Shown: positions 51,851 through 60,272, numbered from the stretch's first letter. The stretch: DNA of 64,000 nucleotides from DATAXP01 sp036272935 (GCA_036272935.1 DATAXP010000009.1:1-64000), one strand, 5' to 3'. Notes: a model not told the origin generated them from the sequence alone. Numbers and translations are program-made.

Positions 51851-52030
51851 CCTCGCCCCATCGGGGAGAGGAAATGGTCGCCGCCAGGCGACCGAGGAGA
51901 GGGCGAAGGGGACGCTGCCCATGCTCAGCGAGCTTACCCGAGAGTCGTCGGGCATGCGCGCTCGATGCAATGGTGCGCCGTCACTTCGCCCTCATCCGGC
52001 CTTCGGCCACCTTCCCCCGGAGGGGGAAGG
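51851..52030. repeat. Palindromic intergenic repeat, copy C
   Basis: This longer copy has CTCGCCCCATCGGGGAGAGG at one end and CCACCTTCCCCCGGAGGGGG at the other. GGTCGCC/GGCGACC and CTCATCCGGCCTTCGG lie inside. It belongs to the same family as 10531-10651 and 29731-29853. Confidence 0.65.
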
Positions 52031-52071
52031 ATCAACTTGCACGCCGTCGCCACACATCTTGCGGGCAAGGC

Positions 52072-52278
52072 TTAGCCCCGAAAGGGAGAGGGAACTGGTG
52101 GCTCGCTTGATTTCAGTTCGACGATTTGTGGTGCGTTGTCGGTCGTGCCTGTGGGGCAGCTCGCGCAGGAGCCGCAGCCGGCCGCTCGCTTGCGGGCCAG
52201 TGCTCGGCGCATCTGCCGTGCGAGATACGCCGCTGCCGCGAGTACGATCGTCGCGACAACGATGTCTTGCCAGCTCAT
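52072..52278 (-). CDS. FeoB-associated Cys-rich membrane protein
   Basis: This 68-aa protein has one N-terminal membrane helix (MSWQDIVVATIVLAAAAYLA), a basic stretch (RQMRRALARKRAA) and a Cys cluster CGSCASC near residue 37. It matches the FeoB-associated Cys-rich family, a small partner often found after feoB. The start ATG 52278 overlaps the feoB stop as ATGA, so the two are coupled. The cysteines may bind iron or sense redox state, which is inference. The tail (SSEPPVPSPFRG) runs into repeat DNA. Confidence 0.85.
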   Translation of the reverse strand: MSWQDIVVATIVLAAAAYLARQMRRALARKRAAGCGSCASCPTGTTDNAPQIVELKSSEPPVPSPFRG

Positions 52279-54521
52279 AGGAACAACCGTCCCACCTGGT
52301 AGGTCACCAGCGCACCAATGTACGCTAGCGCCGTCATGTACACGAACGTGAACGCCGGCCAACGCCAACTGTTTGTCTCGCGCTTGATGATCACCAGTGT
52401 CGAAGCGCACTGCGCGCACAGCGCAAAGAACACCATGATCGACAATGCCACCGGAATGTTGAACACGCGCTCGCCGGTGTCGTTCCAGCGCGCGTCTTGC
52501 AGGGCTGCGACGAGCCGCCCCCGGTCCTCGTCGTTCTCGGTGTCGACATCTTCGCCGAGGTTGTAGATGATCCCCAGCGTGGCCACGATCACCTCGCGCG
52601 CCGGGAACGAGGCGATCGCCGCACAGCCGATGCGCCAGTCCCATCCCAGTGGCCGCACGAACGGCTCGATCGCATGTCCCATGCGTCCCAGGATGCTCTG
52701 CCGCCGATAGGCGCCGGCAATTTCGTTGTCGAGCGCCCGGCGCTCCTCGGCGACTTGCTCGCGCTGCGGATCATCGTCGGCCAGCGAGGCGGTTGCCGCC
52801 TCTTGTCGCTCCACGTCCGTCAGGCGATCGCGGTAAGGCGCTTCGACTTGTTCTGTGTTGTGCGGATAGTACAGCGTGGCCCACACGACGATCGACACCG
52901 CCACGATCAGCGTCCCGGCGCGTTGGACGAACGACCAGCCGCGCTCGCACATCCGGTAGACCACCGTACGCGGCGAAGGCCATTTGTACGTCGGCAGCTC
53001 CATGACAAACGGCGGCGTCGGCCCGCGCAGCAGCGTCCGCTTCAGCACCAGTGCCACGAGCACCGCCACGACGATCCCCAGCACGTACATCGCCGTCATC
53101 ACCAGGCCTTGCAGGCCGAGCAACCCGCCAAGCCACGCCGTCGACGGGATAAACGCCGCCACCAACAGTGTGTACACCGGCAGCCGCGCGCTGCAGCTCA
53201 TCAGCGGCGCGACCAGGATTGTGGTGAGCCGGTCGCGGCGATTCTCGATCACGCGGGTGGCCATAATGCCCGGGATCGCGCAGGCGAACGACGACAACAG
53301 CGGGATGAACGACTTCCCGCTCAGCCCGGCGCGCACCATCAGCCGGTCCATCAGGTAGGCGATCCGGGCCATGTAGCCGCAGTCTTCGAGCACGGCAATG
53401 AACAGGAACAAGATCATGATCTGCGGCAGAAAGATGATCACACCGCCGACGCCGCCGATCACGCCATCGACCACCAGGCTGCGCAGTGCTCCTTCAGGCA
53501 TGGCGCCACCCACCAGCTCGCCGAGCCAGCCGACTCCGCCGTCGATCAATTCCATCAATGGCGCGGCGCCACGGAACACCGCCTGGAACACGACGAACAT
53601 CATCAGGAAGAAAAACAGCGTTCCCCACAGCCGATGCGTAAGCACGTAATCAACGCGATCGGTCCAGTTGGTGGGCTGCGCGGCGGGGCGCGTCGCCACG
53701 CCCTCCAGCATCCGCGCCGCCCAGGCGTAGCGCGCCATCGCTTCCACTGCCGGCACCGGACTGCCTGCCGCAGCCAGGCGGGTACGCGCGGCAGTCAGTT
53801 CTTGCCTGATTTCCGTCGTGGCCGAGGCGGGGACTGCAAACGATTCGAGGTATCCGCTCACGTCGAGCAATAGCCGCTCGACCAGAAAGCGCGGCAGCGG
53901 TGCGTCGCCGTTGCGCCGTGCGGCCAGCGTGTCGTGCAGGCGCGACACTTCGCCGCGAAACGTCTCGGAGAACGGGCTTTCGCGCTCAGGGGCTTCGCCG
54001 TCGGACGCCGTGGCTAGCGCCGCTTTCAGTTCGTCGAGTCCCACGCGCCGGTTGGCCTGCACCGGCACGACACGGACGCCCAGGTTGCGCTCGAGCCGCG
54101 GCACGTCGAGCTCGATGCCGCGGGACTTGGCCAGGTCGATCATGTTCAGCGCGACGACCGTCGGCAGCCCGAGTTCGAGCACCTGGCTGACCAGGTACAG
54201 ATTGCGCTCCAAGTTGCTCGCGTCGACGATGCACAGCACCGCGTCGGGCTGCGGCGCGTCGGGCCGGCGGCCCAAGAGCACGTCGACTGCCACCATTTCA
54301 TCGGGCGAGCGCGGCGCCAGGCTATATGTTCCCGGCAGGTCGACCAGGGCCCAGCGCTCGCCGGCGTGTGAAAGGTGGCCGATCTTTTTTTCGACCGTCA
54401 CGCCCGGATAGTTGCCGACGCGCTGATGCACGCCCGAGAGCGCCTGAAACAGCGTGCTCTTGCCGGTGTTGGGATTGCCAACCAGGGCGATCGTGAGCGG
54501 TTTGAGTGCGACGGCGGGCAT
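52275..54521 (-). CDS. feoB: Ferrous iron transporter FeoB
   Basis: This 748-aa inner-membrane protein takes up Fe2+. It has an N-terminal G-protein domain with P-loop GNPNTGKST (residues 15-23), switch region NYPGVTVEKK, DLPGTYSL and the NMIDLAKS base-recognition motif (here NxxD). The membrane domain has the usual gate sequences around FLPQIMILFLFIAVLEDCGYMARIAYLMDRLM and SCSARLPVYTLLVAAFIP; the Cys in each is conserved in FeoB. The G3-type DLPG motif and the length are normal. The start is ATG 54521, 59 bp after feoA. The 3' end overlaps the Cys-rich partner. Control by an iron regulator is expected, but I see no clear box. Confidence 0.96.
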   Translation of the reverse strand: MPAVALKPLTIALVGNPNTGKSTLFQALSGVHQRVGNYPGVTVEKKIGHLSHAGERWALVDLPGTYSLAPRSPDEMVAVDVLLGRRPDAPQPDAVLCIVDASNLERNLYLVSQVLELGLPTVVALNMIDLAKSRGIELDVPRLERNLGVRVVPVQANRRVGLDELKAALATASDGEAPERESPFSETFRGEVSRLHDTLAARRNGDAPLPRFLVERLLLDVSGYLESFAVPASATTEIRQELTAARTRLAAAGSPVPAVEAMARYAWAARMLEGVATRPAAQPTNWTDRVDYVLTHRLWGTLFFFLMMFVVFQAVFRGAAPLMELIDGGVGWLGELVGGAMPEGALRSLVVDGVIGGVGGVIIFLPQIMILFLFIAVLEDCGYMARIAYLMDRLMVRAGLSGKSFIPLLSSFACAIPGIMATRVIENRRDRLTTILVAPLMSCSARLPVYTLLVAAFIPSTAWLGGLLGLQGLVMTAMYVLGIVVAVLVALVLKRTLLRGPTPPFVMELPTYKWPSPRTVVYRMCERGWSFVQRAGTLIVAVSIVVWATLYYPHNTEQVEAPYRDRLTDVERQEAATASLADDDPQREQVAEERRALDNEIAGAYRRQSILGRMGHAIEPFVRPLGWDWRIGCAAIASFPAREVIVATLGIIYNLGEDVDTENDEDRGRLVAALQDARWNDTGERVFNIPVALSIMVFFALCAQCASTLVIIKRETNSWRWPAFTFVYMTALAYIGALVTYQVGRLFL

Positions 54522-54580
54522 GGGGGAAAATGCTAAATGCTAAATGCGTAATGCTTAATTGCAGGCATTTCGCATTCTCC

Positions 54581-54808
54581 TCATAGCGGCGTGACTTCGA
54601 TGCGGCTGGCTTCGTTGCTGCGCACGCTGAGCCGGTAGCCGCGCAATTCGATCTCCAGCGGATCGCCCAGCGGTGCGCGCCCCAACACTTTCACTTCGAT
54701 CCCCGGCAGGACGCCCATCTCCATCAGCCGCACGCTCACGTCGTCGGTGCCGGCAATGCGCTCGACACGCGCCCGCGCGCCGACCTTCAGCTCATCGAGT
54801 CCGCTCAC
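54581..54808 (-). CDS. feoA: FeoA domain protein, second copy
   Basis: This 75-aa SH3-like FeoA protein helps FeoB in Fe2+ uptake. It shows LDELKVGARARVERIAG, VSVRLMEMGVLPGIEVKVLG, DPLEIELRGYRLSVRSNEASRIEV, the full FeoA pattern. The start is GTG 54808, whose bases overlap the stop of the upstream FeoA-like gene as GTGA; the much longer open frame to 55120 is a shadow of that gene. feoB begins 59 bp after its stop. Of the two FeoA-type proteins, this one is closer to the classical form. Confidence 0.9.
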   Translation of the reverse strand: MSGLDELKVGARARVERIAGTDDVSVRLMEMGVLPGIEVKVLGRAPLGDPLEIELRGYRLSVRSNEASRIEVTPL

Positions 54809-55053
54809 GCGCCGGTTCCCGGTCGCACGAGGACGCTGAGCAACTCGTCGGAGCGGAAGCAGAGTTTCTGTCCGCCGAGCCGAATGATGCACGGACTGCC
54901 GGTCTGAAGCATCTCGATGTGCGTGCCGCCGCGCAGGCCGATTTCTTCCAAGCGATGCACCTCCTCGGGATGCCCCAAGACCGCACCGATCTGGGCGAAT
55001 TCGCCAGCTTGCAGGATCGACAGCGGAACTAGGTCTTCCACGGAGGGTTTCAC
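54805..55053 (-). CDS. FeoA domain protein, first copy
   Basis: This 82-aa FeoA-like protein starts at GTG 55053. It carries a FeoA pattern with a different sequence from the second copy: LSILQAGEFAQIGAVLG, HRLEEIGLRGGTHIEMLQTG, SPCIIRLGGQKLCFRSDELLSVLV. It has two Cys (SPC, KLC) that the second copy lacks. It is the first gene of the feo operon and overlaps the next gene by four bases. Two FeoA proteins in a row suggest a heteromeric SH3-type regulator of FeoB. The promoter should lie in 55054-55238, opposite to the PSD1-DUF1501 fusion gene. Confidence 0.85.
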   Translation of the reverse strand: MKPSVEDLVPLSILQAGEFAQIGAVLGHPEEVHRLEEIGLRGGTHIEMLQTGSPCIIRLGGQKLCFRSDELLSVLVRPGTGA

Positions 55054-55238
55054 GGTAGGGGTTGCAATTGAGACTCATTCTCAGCCAGTCGATTGTAAAG
55101 CACGCTCTCGCGGCCAGCAAACGGTTATCTCAAACGCGGGCAACAGTTTTTCTTGCCGGCAATTCTGGGCGTCGGTTACATTGAAAGCCCTGCCCGGTTC
55201 AACCTACCGCCGCCCCGCCTGTCTCGCCTCGACCGCCT

Positions 55239-57242
55239 ATGCTGAAGTGGCATTCGCACCGTGAATTCATTTTGCTCGCGGCCGCGATGGTGATTGCGCT
55301 CGCTGAGTCGACTCGTGCCGCGGACCAGGCAGCATCCAATGCTGCGCCGCGGTTCGAATCGCACGTCCGGCCAATCCTGAAAGCGCACTGCTTCCAGTGC
55401 CACGGCGACGACGGACAATCGGAGGCGGGACTTGACCTGCGCCTGGTGCGGTCAATGAGCGAAGGGGGCGACTCGGGGCCGGCGCTGGTGCCGGGTAAAT
55501 CGTCGGCGAGCTTGATCCTCGAACGGCTTCGCGCCGGCGAGATGCCCCCGGGCGAAAAGAAAGTTCCCGACGAAGAGATCGCCACGATCGCGCGCTGGAT
55601 CGACTCCGGCGCCAAGACCGCTCGACCCGAGCCGGCGGCAAAGGCGCCTGCAATCACCGACGAAGAACTGGCCCATTGGTCGTTCCAGCCGATCACGCGC
55701 CCCGCGGTGCCGACGGTCAAGCACACCGCAGCGGTCACCAATGCGATCGATGCGTTTCTGCTCGAGCGCCTGGAGCGCGAAGGATTGGAGTTTTCGCAGC
55801 AAGCCGATCGCGTGGCGCTCGTGCGTCGTGCGTATTTCGATCTGTGGGGTGCTTCGGTGGCGATGGCGTGGCTCATGAACGAAGAACGGCTGCGCGGCGC
55901 GCCGGCCAAGCCCGACTTCGAGCAGGCGACGTTCGACCTGCTTCCCAAAAGGCCGCCGCATACGCCGCGCGCCAAGGCCGTGATCTCGCTGTTCATGCAG
56001 GGTGGCCCGAGCCATGTCGATCTGTTCGACCCCAAGCCCGAGCTGAAGAAGTACGAGAACGTCGAGTACGGCCGCAAGCTGAAGTACGGCTCCGAGCTGG
56101 AGAACGCGCGTAACAGCCGCACGCTGTTCCCGAGTCCGTGGAACTTCCAGCGGGCGGGCAAGTGCGGCATGGAGCTCAGCGAACTGCTGCCGGCATTGCA
56201 AACCGTGGCCGACGACATCTGCCTGATCCGCTCGATGCACACCAGCGTGAACAACCACGATCAGTCGATCATGGCCCTGAACACCGGCCGGCCGACGGCG
56301 GGGCGTCCGTCGCTGGGTTCGTGGGTCACCTACGCGCTGGGGACCGAGAACCAGGACCTGCCGGCCTACGTGGTGCTGACCGATCCGCGCGGCCTGCCGG
56401 TGCGCGGCCTGGAAAACTGGTCGAACGCCTGGCTGCCGTCGTTGTACCAGGGGACGGTGATCCGGCCGAAAGAGCCGCGCATCCTGAATCTCGATCCGCC
56501 GGCGCACCTGGCCGGTGTGCCGCAGCGGCAACTGCTCGATTATCTCGATCGGCTGAACCAGGATCATCTGGCCCAGCACCCGGGCGAGGCCGATCTGGCC
56601 GCGCGGCTGGCGAGCTACGAACTGGCCGCGCGGATGCAGACCACCGCCAAGGAAGCGGTCGACCTGGCGCAAGAATCCGAAGCGACTCGCAAAATGTACG
56701 GCCTCGACGACCCGGTGACCAGGCACTTCGGTGAGCGCTGCCTGCTGGCCCGTCGGCTGGTGGAGCGCGGCGTGCGCTTCGTGCAGGTGTGCACCGGCAA
56801 CCAGAGCTGGGACCATCACGGCGACATTCGCAACAAGCTTCCCGAGAACTGCAAGATTGTCGACAAGCCTTGTGCCGCGCTCATTAACGATCTGAAGCAG
56901 CGAGGCCTGCTCGATACGACGCTCGTGCAATGGGGAGGCGAAATGGGGCGCATGCCAGCCATCGAGCAGGACCAAGGCTCGAAGGTCGGTCGCGATCACA
57001 ATACCTTCGGATTCTCAATGTGGCTGGCCGGCGGCGGCGTGAAGCGTGGCCTTGTCTACGGCGCGACCGACGAAGTCGGGAGCGAAGCGGTCGAGAACGG
57101 CGTCTCGCACTCCGACTACCATGCCACGCTGCTGCACCTGCTGGGGCTCGACTACGAAGACGTGGTCTTCCAGCGCGCCAACGGCCCGGGCTCATTGGTC
57201 GACGGCCAACCGGCCCGCGTGGTACACGAGATTCTGGCCTAA
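55239..57242 (+). CDS. Cytochrome c-DUF1501 fusion protein
   Basis: This 667-aa protein joins two normally separate gene products. Residues 1-27 are a Sec signal peptide. A planctomycete cytochrome c domain follows, with haem motif CFQCH at about 51-55, and then the start of DUF1549 (NAIDAFLLERLEREGLEFS, LVRRAYFDLWG). At about residue 204 the sequence switches to the end of a DUF1501 signal region (ASVAMAWLMNEERLRG) and continues as a complete DUF1501 domain: AVISLFMQGGPSHVDLFDPKP, VERGVRFVQVCTGNQSWDHHGD, LDTTLVQWGGEMGRMP, GRDHNTFGFSMWLAGGGV. Most of DUF1549, all of DUF1553 and the Tat signal are missing. An in-frame deletion between a PSD1 gene and its DUF1501 partner explains it. Export by the Sec signal of a protein whose relatives use Tat may prevent activity. 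Confidence 0.85.
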   Translation: MLKWHSHREFILLAAAMVIALAESTRAADQAASNAAPRFESHVRPILKAHCFQCHGDDGQSEAGLDLRLVRSMSEGGDSGPALVPGKSSASLILERLRAGEMPPGEKKVPDEEIATIARWIDSGAKTARPEPAAKAPAITDEELAHWSFQPITRPAVPTVKHTAAVTNAIDAFLLERLEREGLEFSQQADRVALVRRAYFDLWGASVAMAWLMNEERLRGAPAKPDFEQATFDLLPKRPPHTPRAKAVISLFMQGGPSHVDLFDPKPELKKYENVEYGRKLKYGSELENARNSRTLFPSPWNFQRAGKCGMELSELLPALQTVADDICLIRSMHTSVNNHDQSIMALNTGRPTAGRPSLGSWVTYALGTENQDLPAYVVLTDPRGLPVRGLENWSNAWLPSLYQGTVIRPKEPRILNLDPPAHLAGVPQRQLLDYLDRLNQDHLAQHPGEADLAARLASYELAARMQTTAKEAVDLAQESEATRKMYGLDDPVTRHFGERCLLARRLVERGVRFVQVCTGNQSWDHHGDIRNKLPENCKIVDKPCAALINDLKQRGLLDTTLVQWGGEMGRMPAIEQDQGSKVGRDHNTFGFSMWLAGGGVKRGLVYGATDEVGSEAVENGVSHSDYHATLLHLLGLDYEDVVFQRANGPGSLVDGQPARVVHEILA

Positions 57243-57266
57243 GCGCGAGAGCGCAAGCGACGCGGC

Positions 57267-57392
57267 TATTGATCTTCAGAAAAGCAAATGAATGTCGATG
57301 GGGTGCCACTGGCTCCGCCAGTGCCCAGTTCAACACTGGCAGCGCCAGTGCCACCCAAAACATTGGTTCGATTGCTTTTCTGAAGATCAATA
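57267..57392. mobile_element. MITE-like element with 21-bp perfect ends
   Basis: The 21 bases 57267-57287 (TATTGATCTTCAGAAAAGC and two more) are perfectly complementary to 57372-57392. Between them lies the GCCACTGGC-type palindrome (57303-57323 with 57334-57354) also seen at 44721-44774. The 126-bp element is non-coding. Two element types appear nested. It sits 24 bp after the fusion gene and could act as its terminator. Confidence 0.7.
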
Positions 57393-57516
57393 AATCAGGC
57401 GCATAGGATGTCGATTCGTGCGTTTCCTTCGACGTGCGAGTATGATGGGTTTGCGTCGAGGCGATCCATGACGCGTGCTTATTCGCTCCTGCCGGTTAGT
57501 TAGAAGGAGAGTCGCG

Positions 57517-58821
57517 GTGATTCGCTTGCGCTGGGTTCATCGTGCATCGCTGCTGATCGTTGGGGTACTCCTGTCGGGCGCGTCGGGACAAGTAGAATTG
57601 GCCCGCGGCGAGTCGAATTGGCCGCGCTGGCGCGGAGCGCATCAAGACGGCCACACCGATCAGTCGAACCTGCCGGTGCATTGGTCGCCGGCCGACGTGG
57701 TTTGGAAAGCCACGCTGCCGGGCCATGGGCAATCGTCGCCGGTGATCTGGGGCGATCGCATCTTTCTGACTACGGCACTGGAGCGCGGCCGCGAGCGATT
57801 GGTGTTCTGCGTCGATCGCAACGACGGCCGGCTGCTATGGCAACACACCGCGTGGAAAGGCGAGCCCGAGCCGAGCCACACCATGAACGGTTGGGCCTCG
57901 AGCACCTGCGCCACCGATGGCGAGGTGGTCGTGGCGTTCTTCGGCCGCGGCGGACTGCACGCCTACACCGTCGACGGCAAGCCGCTGTGGAGCCTGAATC
58001 TCGGCACCTTTGAAAGTCCCTGGAGTATTGCGGCTTGCCCAATCATCCTTGGCGACCTGGTGATCCAGAACGGCGACTCCGACGCGGATGCCTTCCTTGC
58101 CGCTTTCGACAAGCACACCGGCAAGCAAGTGTGGCGCACCAAGCGACCCGATAACCGCGGCTGGAGCACGCCGATCCTGGTGCACGTCGCCGCTAGCGCA
58201 AGCGGCAAGGAACACGACGAGCTGGTGCTCAACGGCCACACCGGCGTGTATGGCTACGATCCCAAAACCGGCAAGGAACTTTGGTTCTGCCAAGGCTTCA
58301 ACGGCCGCGGCGAACCGACCGTCACCCCCGCCGGCGACGTGCTGTGCGTGGTGAACGGGTTGAAAGGCGATTTTTACGCCGTGCGCCCCGGCGGCTCGGG
58401 CGACGTGACCGCCACGCGCATGGCCTGGCACACGCCGCGCAAAGGTGGCCGCGACTGCCCGTCGCCGATCGTCGTTGGCCAGTTCGTCATCGTCTGCGAC
58501 ATGAAGGGGATCGCCACCTGCTACCGCACGACCGACGGCAAGGAAGTCTGGAAAGAACGGATCGGCTCGAACTTTTCCTCGTCGCCGATCGCTGCCGCCG
58601 GCCTGGTATACTTTCAGGCGGAAGACGGCACGACGGTCGTCATTCGTCCGGGGCCGAAGCTCGACGTGGTGGCCACCAACGCGCTCGACCCGGCGCAGGA
58701 CGAGGTGTTTCGCGCATCACTGACACCCAGCGAAGGGCAGATCTTCGCACGTTCCGATCACGTGCTTTACTGCATCGGCAAACGAACGAAGAGGCAGGGG
58801 CAGGCGCAAGCCTCCCGGTAG
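57517..58821 (+). CDS. PQQ-like beta-propeller protein 1
   Basis: This 434-aa exported protein folds as a PQQ-like beta-propeller. Blades are seen as repeated tryptophan-docking segments: NWPRWRGAHQDGHTD, DGRLLWQHTAW, DGKPLWSLNLG, TGKQVWRTKRP, TGKELWFCQGF, DGKEVWKERIG. I chose GTG 57517, with AGGAGA six bases upstream and a signal peptide following (ASLLIVGVLLSGASGQVEL); the GTG at 57475 is less likely. It has no known catalytic residues and may be a non-enzymatic scaffold. A paralogue follows directly, and the pair precedes the caspase-like gene. Confidence 0.85.
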   Translation: MIRLRWVHRASLLIVGVLLSGASGQVELARGESNWPRWRGAHQDGHTDQSNLPVHWSPADVVWKATLPGHGQSSPVIWGDRIFLTTALERGRERLVFCVDRNDGRLLWQHTAWKGEPEPSHTMNGWASSTCATDGEVVVAFFGRGGLHAYTVDGKPLWSLNLGTFESPWSIAACPIILGDLVIQNGDSDADAFLAAFDKHTGKQVWRTKRPDNRGWSTPILVHVAASASGKEHDELVLNGHTGVYGYDPKTGKELWFCQGFNGRGEPTVTPAGDVLCVVNGLKGDFYAVRPGGSGDVTATRMAWHTPRKGGRDCPSPIVVGQFVIVCDMKGIATCYRTTDGKEVWKERIGSNFSSSPIAAAGLVYFQAEDGTTVVIRPGPKLDVVATNALDPAQDEVFRASLTPSEGQIFARSDHVLYCIGKRTKRQGQAQASR

Positions 58822-58824
58822 TTG

Positions 58825-60243
58825 ATGACGGCACCGCGACTCTTCGAGCCTAGCCGGAAACCGCGTGGGGCAGGCATTCTTGCCTGCCTTCGGCGACCCT
58901 TTTTCTCGGCAGACAAGAATGTCTGCCCCACGCGAAACTCCTTGGTGTGCTGGTTTTCGAATAGGCTCTTCAGCACGGCAACGCTTATCGCCCTGGCCGG
59001 CGCGGTGTCGGCCGCCGCCGGCGATTGGGACGCCTTCCGTGGCACCGCGCGCAACGGTCGTTCGACCGAGAGCAACGTGCCGCTGGTCTGGGGGCCAGAA
59101 AACAACATTCGCTGGAAGGTGCCGCTTCCGGGCACTGGCAACAGCAGCCCGGTGGTCGCCGCCGGCCACGTGTACGTCACCTGCGCGAGCGACGAAGGCC
59201 GAGGGCGCGGCACCTACTGCTACGATCGCCGCGACGGCCGGCTGCTTTGGTCCGACGTCGTGGCCTACGAGCCTGAAGACCCGACCCACGGCACCAATCC
59301 GTACTGCGGTTCATCGCCCGCGGCCGACGAGCGGCATGTCGTTGTGTGGCACGGCTCGGCCGGCGTACACTGCTACGACCACGCCGGGCGGAAGTTGTGG
59401 AGCCGCGATCTCGGCACGTTCCGGCACATTTGGGGCTACGGTTCGTCGCCGGTCCTGTTCGGCGAGTCGGTGCTGCTCAACTGCGGCCCCGGTCCACGGC
59501 AATGCGTCACGGCGATTGACCGCGCCACCGGCAAAACGCGCTGGCAATTCGACGTGCCCGGTGGCGACTCGGGTGAAGAATCGCCCGCCGCCAGCGAGAA
59601 ACCCGCTTGGACCGGCTCGTGGGCCACGCCGGTCGTCGCCACCGTCGAGGGCCGCGAGCAGGTGATCGTGCCGCTGGCCGGGCGCCTGCATGCGTTCGAT
59701 CCACAATCGGGCGCCGTGCTGTGGACGATCGACGGCCTCGGCCCGTTGGTCTACACCGATGCACTGATGGGCAGTGATCCCAGCGGCGGCGGCGTGGGCG
59801 TGGCAATGAGCGGCTACCATGGCCCGGCGATCGGCTTCCGCACCGGCGGCTCGGGTGACATGACCGACACCAATCGCCTGTGGCGCGCCACGTCGCGCAT
59901 TCCGCAGCGCATTGGCTCGGGCGTGCTCATCGACGGCCGCGTGTACATGGCCAACGAGATCGGCGTCGCGCAGTGCATCGATGCCATGACCGGCGAAGAA
60001 CTGTGGCACGATCGTCTGCCGGCCACGAAGATTTGGGCGTCGATCATCGAGAACCAAGGCCGCCTGTTCGTCACCGACCAGCAGGGCAAGACGATCATCT
60101 TTGCCGCCAATCCCGAGCGCTTCGAGCTGGTGGGCGAGAACGAGGTGGGCGAAGGCACCAATTCGACGCTCGCCTTTTCCGACGGCGCGGCATTTCTGCG
60201 GACGTTCCAAAGTCTGATCTGCATCAGCCCGCCCGGCGAGTAG
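58825..60243 (+). CDS. PQQ-like beta-propeller protein 2
   Basis: This paralogue of the preceding protein has 472 aa from ATG 58825. The propeller begins GDWDAFRGTARNGRSTESNV and has blades such as DGRLLWSDVVAYEPED, AGRKLWSRDLGTF, TGKTRWQFDVPG, SGAVLWTIDGLG and TGEELWHDRLPATK. The signal peptide is LFSTATLIALAGAVSAAAG. The 40 residues before it are translated palindromic repeat (58863-58933), so the true start is probably TTG 58942 or GTG 58945, just before the signal; no good ribosome site is seen for either. The repeat seems to have landed in the leader. It starts within a few bases of the first paralogue's stop. Confidence 0.8.
   Translation: MTAPRLFEPSRKPRGAGILACLRRPFFSADKNVCPTRNSLVCWFSNRLFSTATLIALAGAVSAAAGDWDAFRGTARNGRSTESNVPLVWGPENNIRWKVPLPGTGNSSPVVAAGHVYVTCASDEGRGRGTYCYDRRDGRLLWSDVVAYEPEDPTHGTNPYCGSSPAADERHVVVWHGSAGVHCYDHAGRKLWSRDLGTFRHIWGYGSSPVLFGESVLLNCGPGPRQCVTAIDRATGKTRWQFDVPGGDSGEESPAASEKPAWTGSWATPVVATVEGREQVIVPLAGRLHAFDPQSGAVLWTIDGLGPLVYTDALMGSDPSGGGVGVAMSGYHGPAIGFRTGGSGDMTDTNRLWRATSRIPQRIGSGVLIDGRVYMANEIGVAQCIDAMTGEELWHDRLPATKIWASIIENQGRLFVTDQQGKTIIFAANPERFELVGENEVGEGTNSTLAFSDGAAFLRTFQSLICISPPGE
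58863..58933. repeat. GGCAGACAAGAATGTCTGCC-family repeat, copy 2
   Basis: The left arm at 58863-58888 (CGTGGGGCAGGCATTCTTGC onwards) faces the right arm at 58908-58933 (GGCAGACAAGAATGTCTGCC onwards). The outer CGTGGGGCAG/CTGCCCCACG bases pair. The same family is at 51646-51710. Here it falls in the 5' end of the second beta-propeller gene. Confidence 0.75.
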
Positions 60244-60272
60244 TTTTTCACGCGGTCGATTGAACTCTTCCC

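Larger units (their letters stand above)
51166..52071. other. Gene-free stretch made of palindromic elements
   Basis: About 900 bases carry no convincing gene. They hold at least four distinct inverted-repeat elements: 51278-51384, 51441-51503 with a related block at 51528-51572, 51646-51710, and 51851-52030. Short open frames on both strands are translations of these repeats. The region looks like a landing site for small non-coding elements between the DUF6677-like pair and the feo operon. Confidence 0.6.

Noticed and set aside
54809..55120. Upstream extension of the second FeoA frame
   Set aside because: The extension is Arg/Ser-rich and lies wholly opposite to the reading frame of the first FeoA gene; the GTGA overlap marks the real start.
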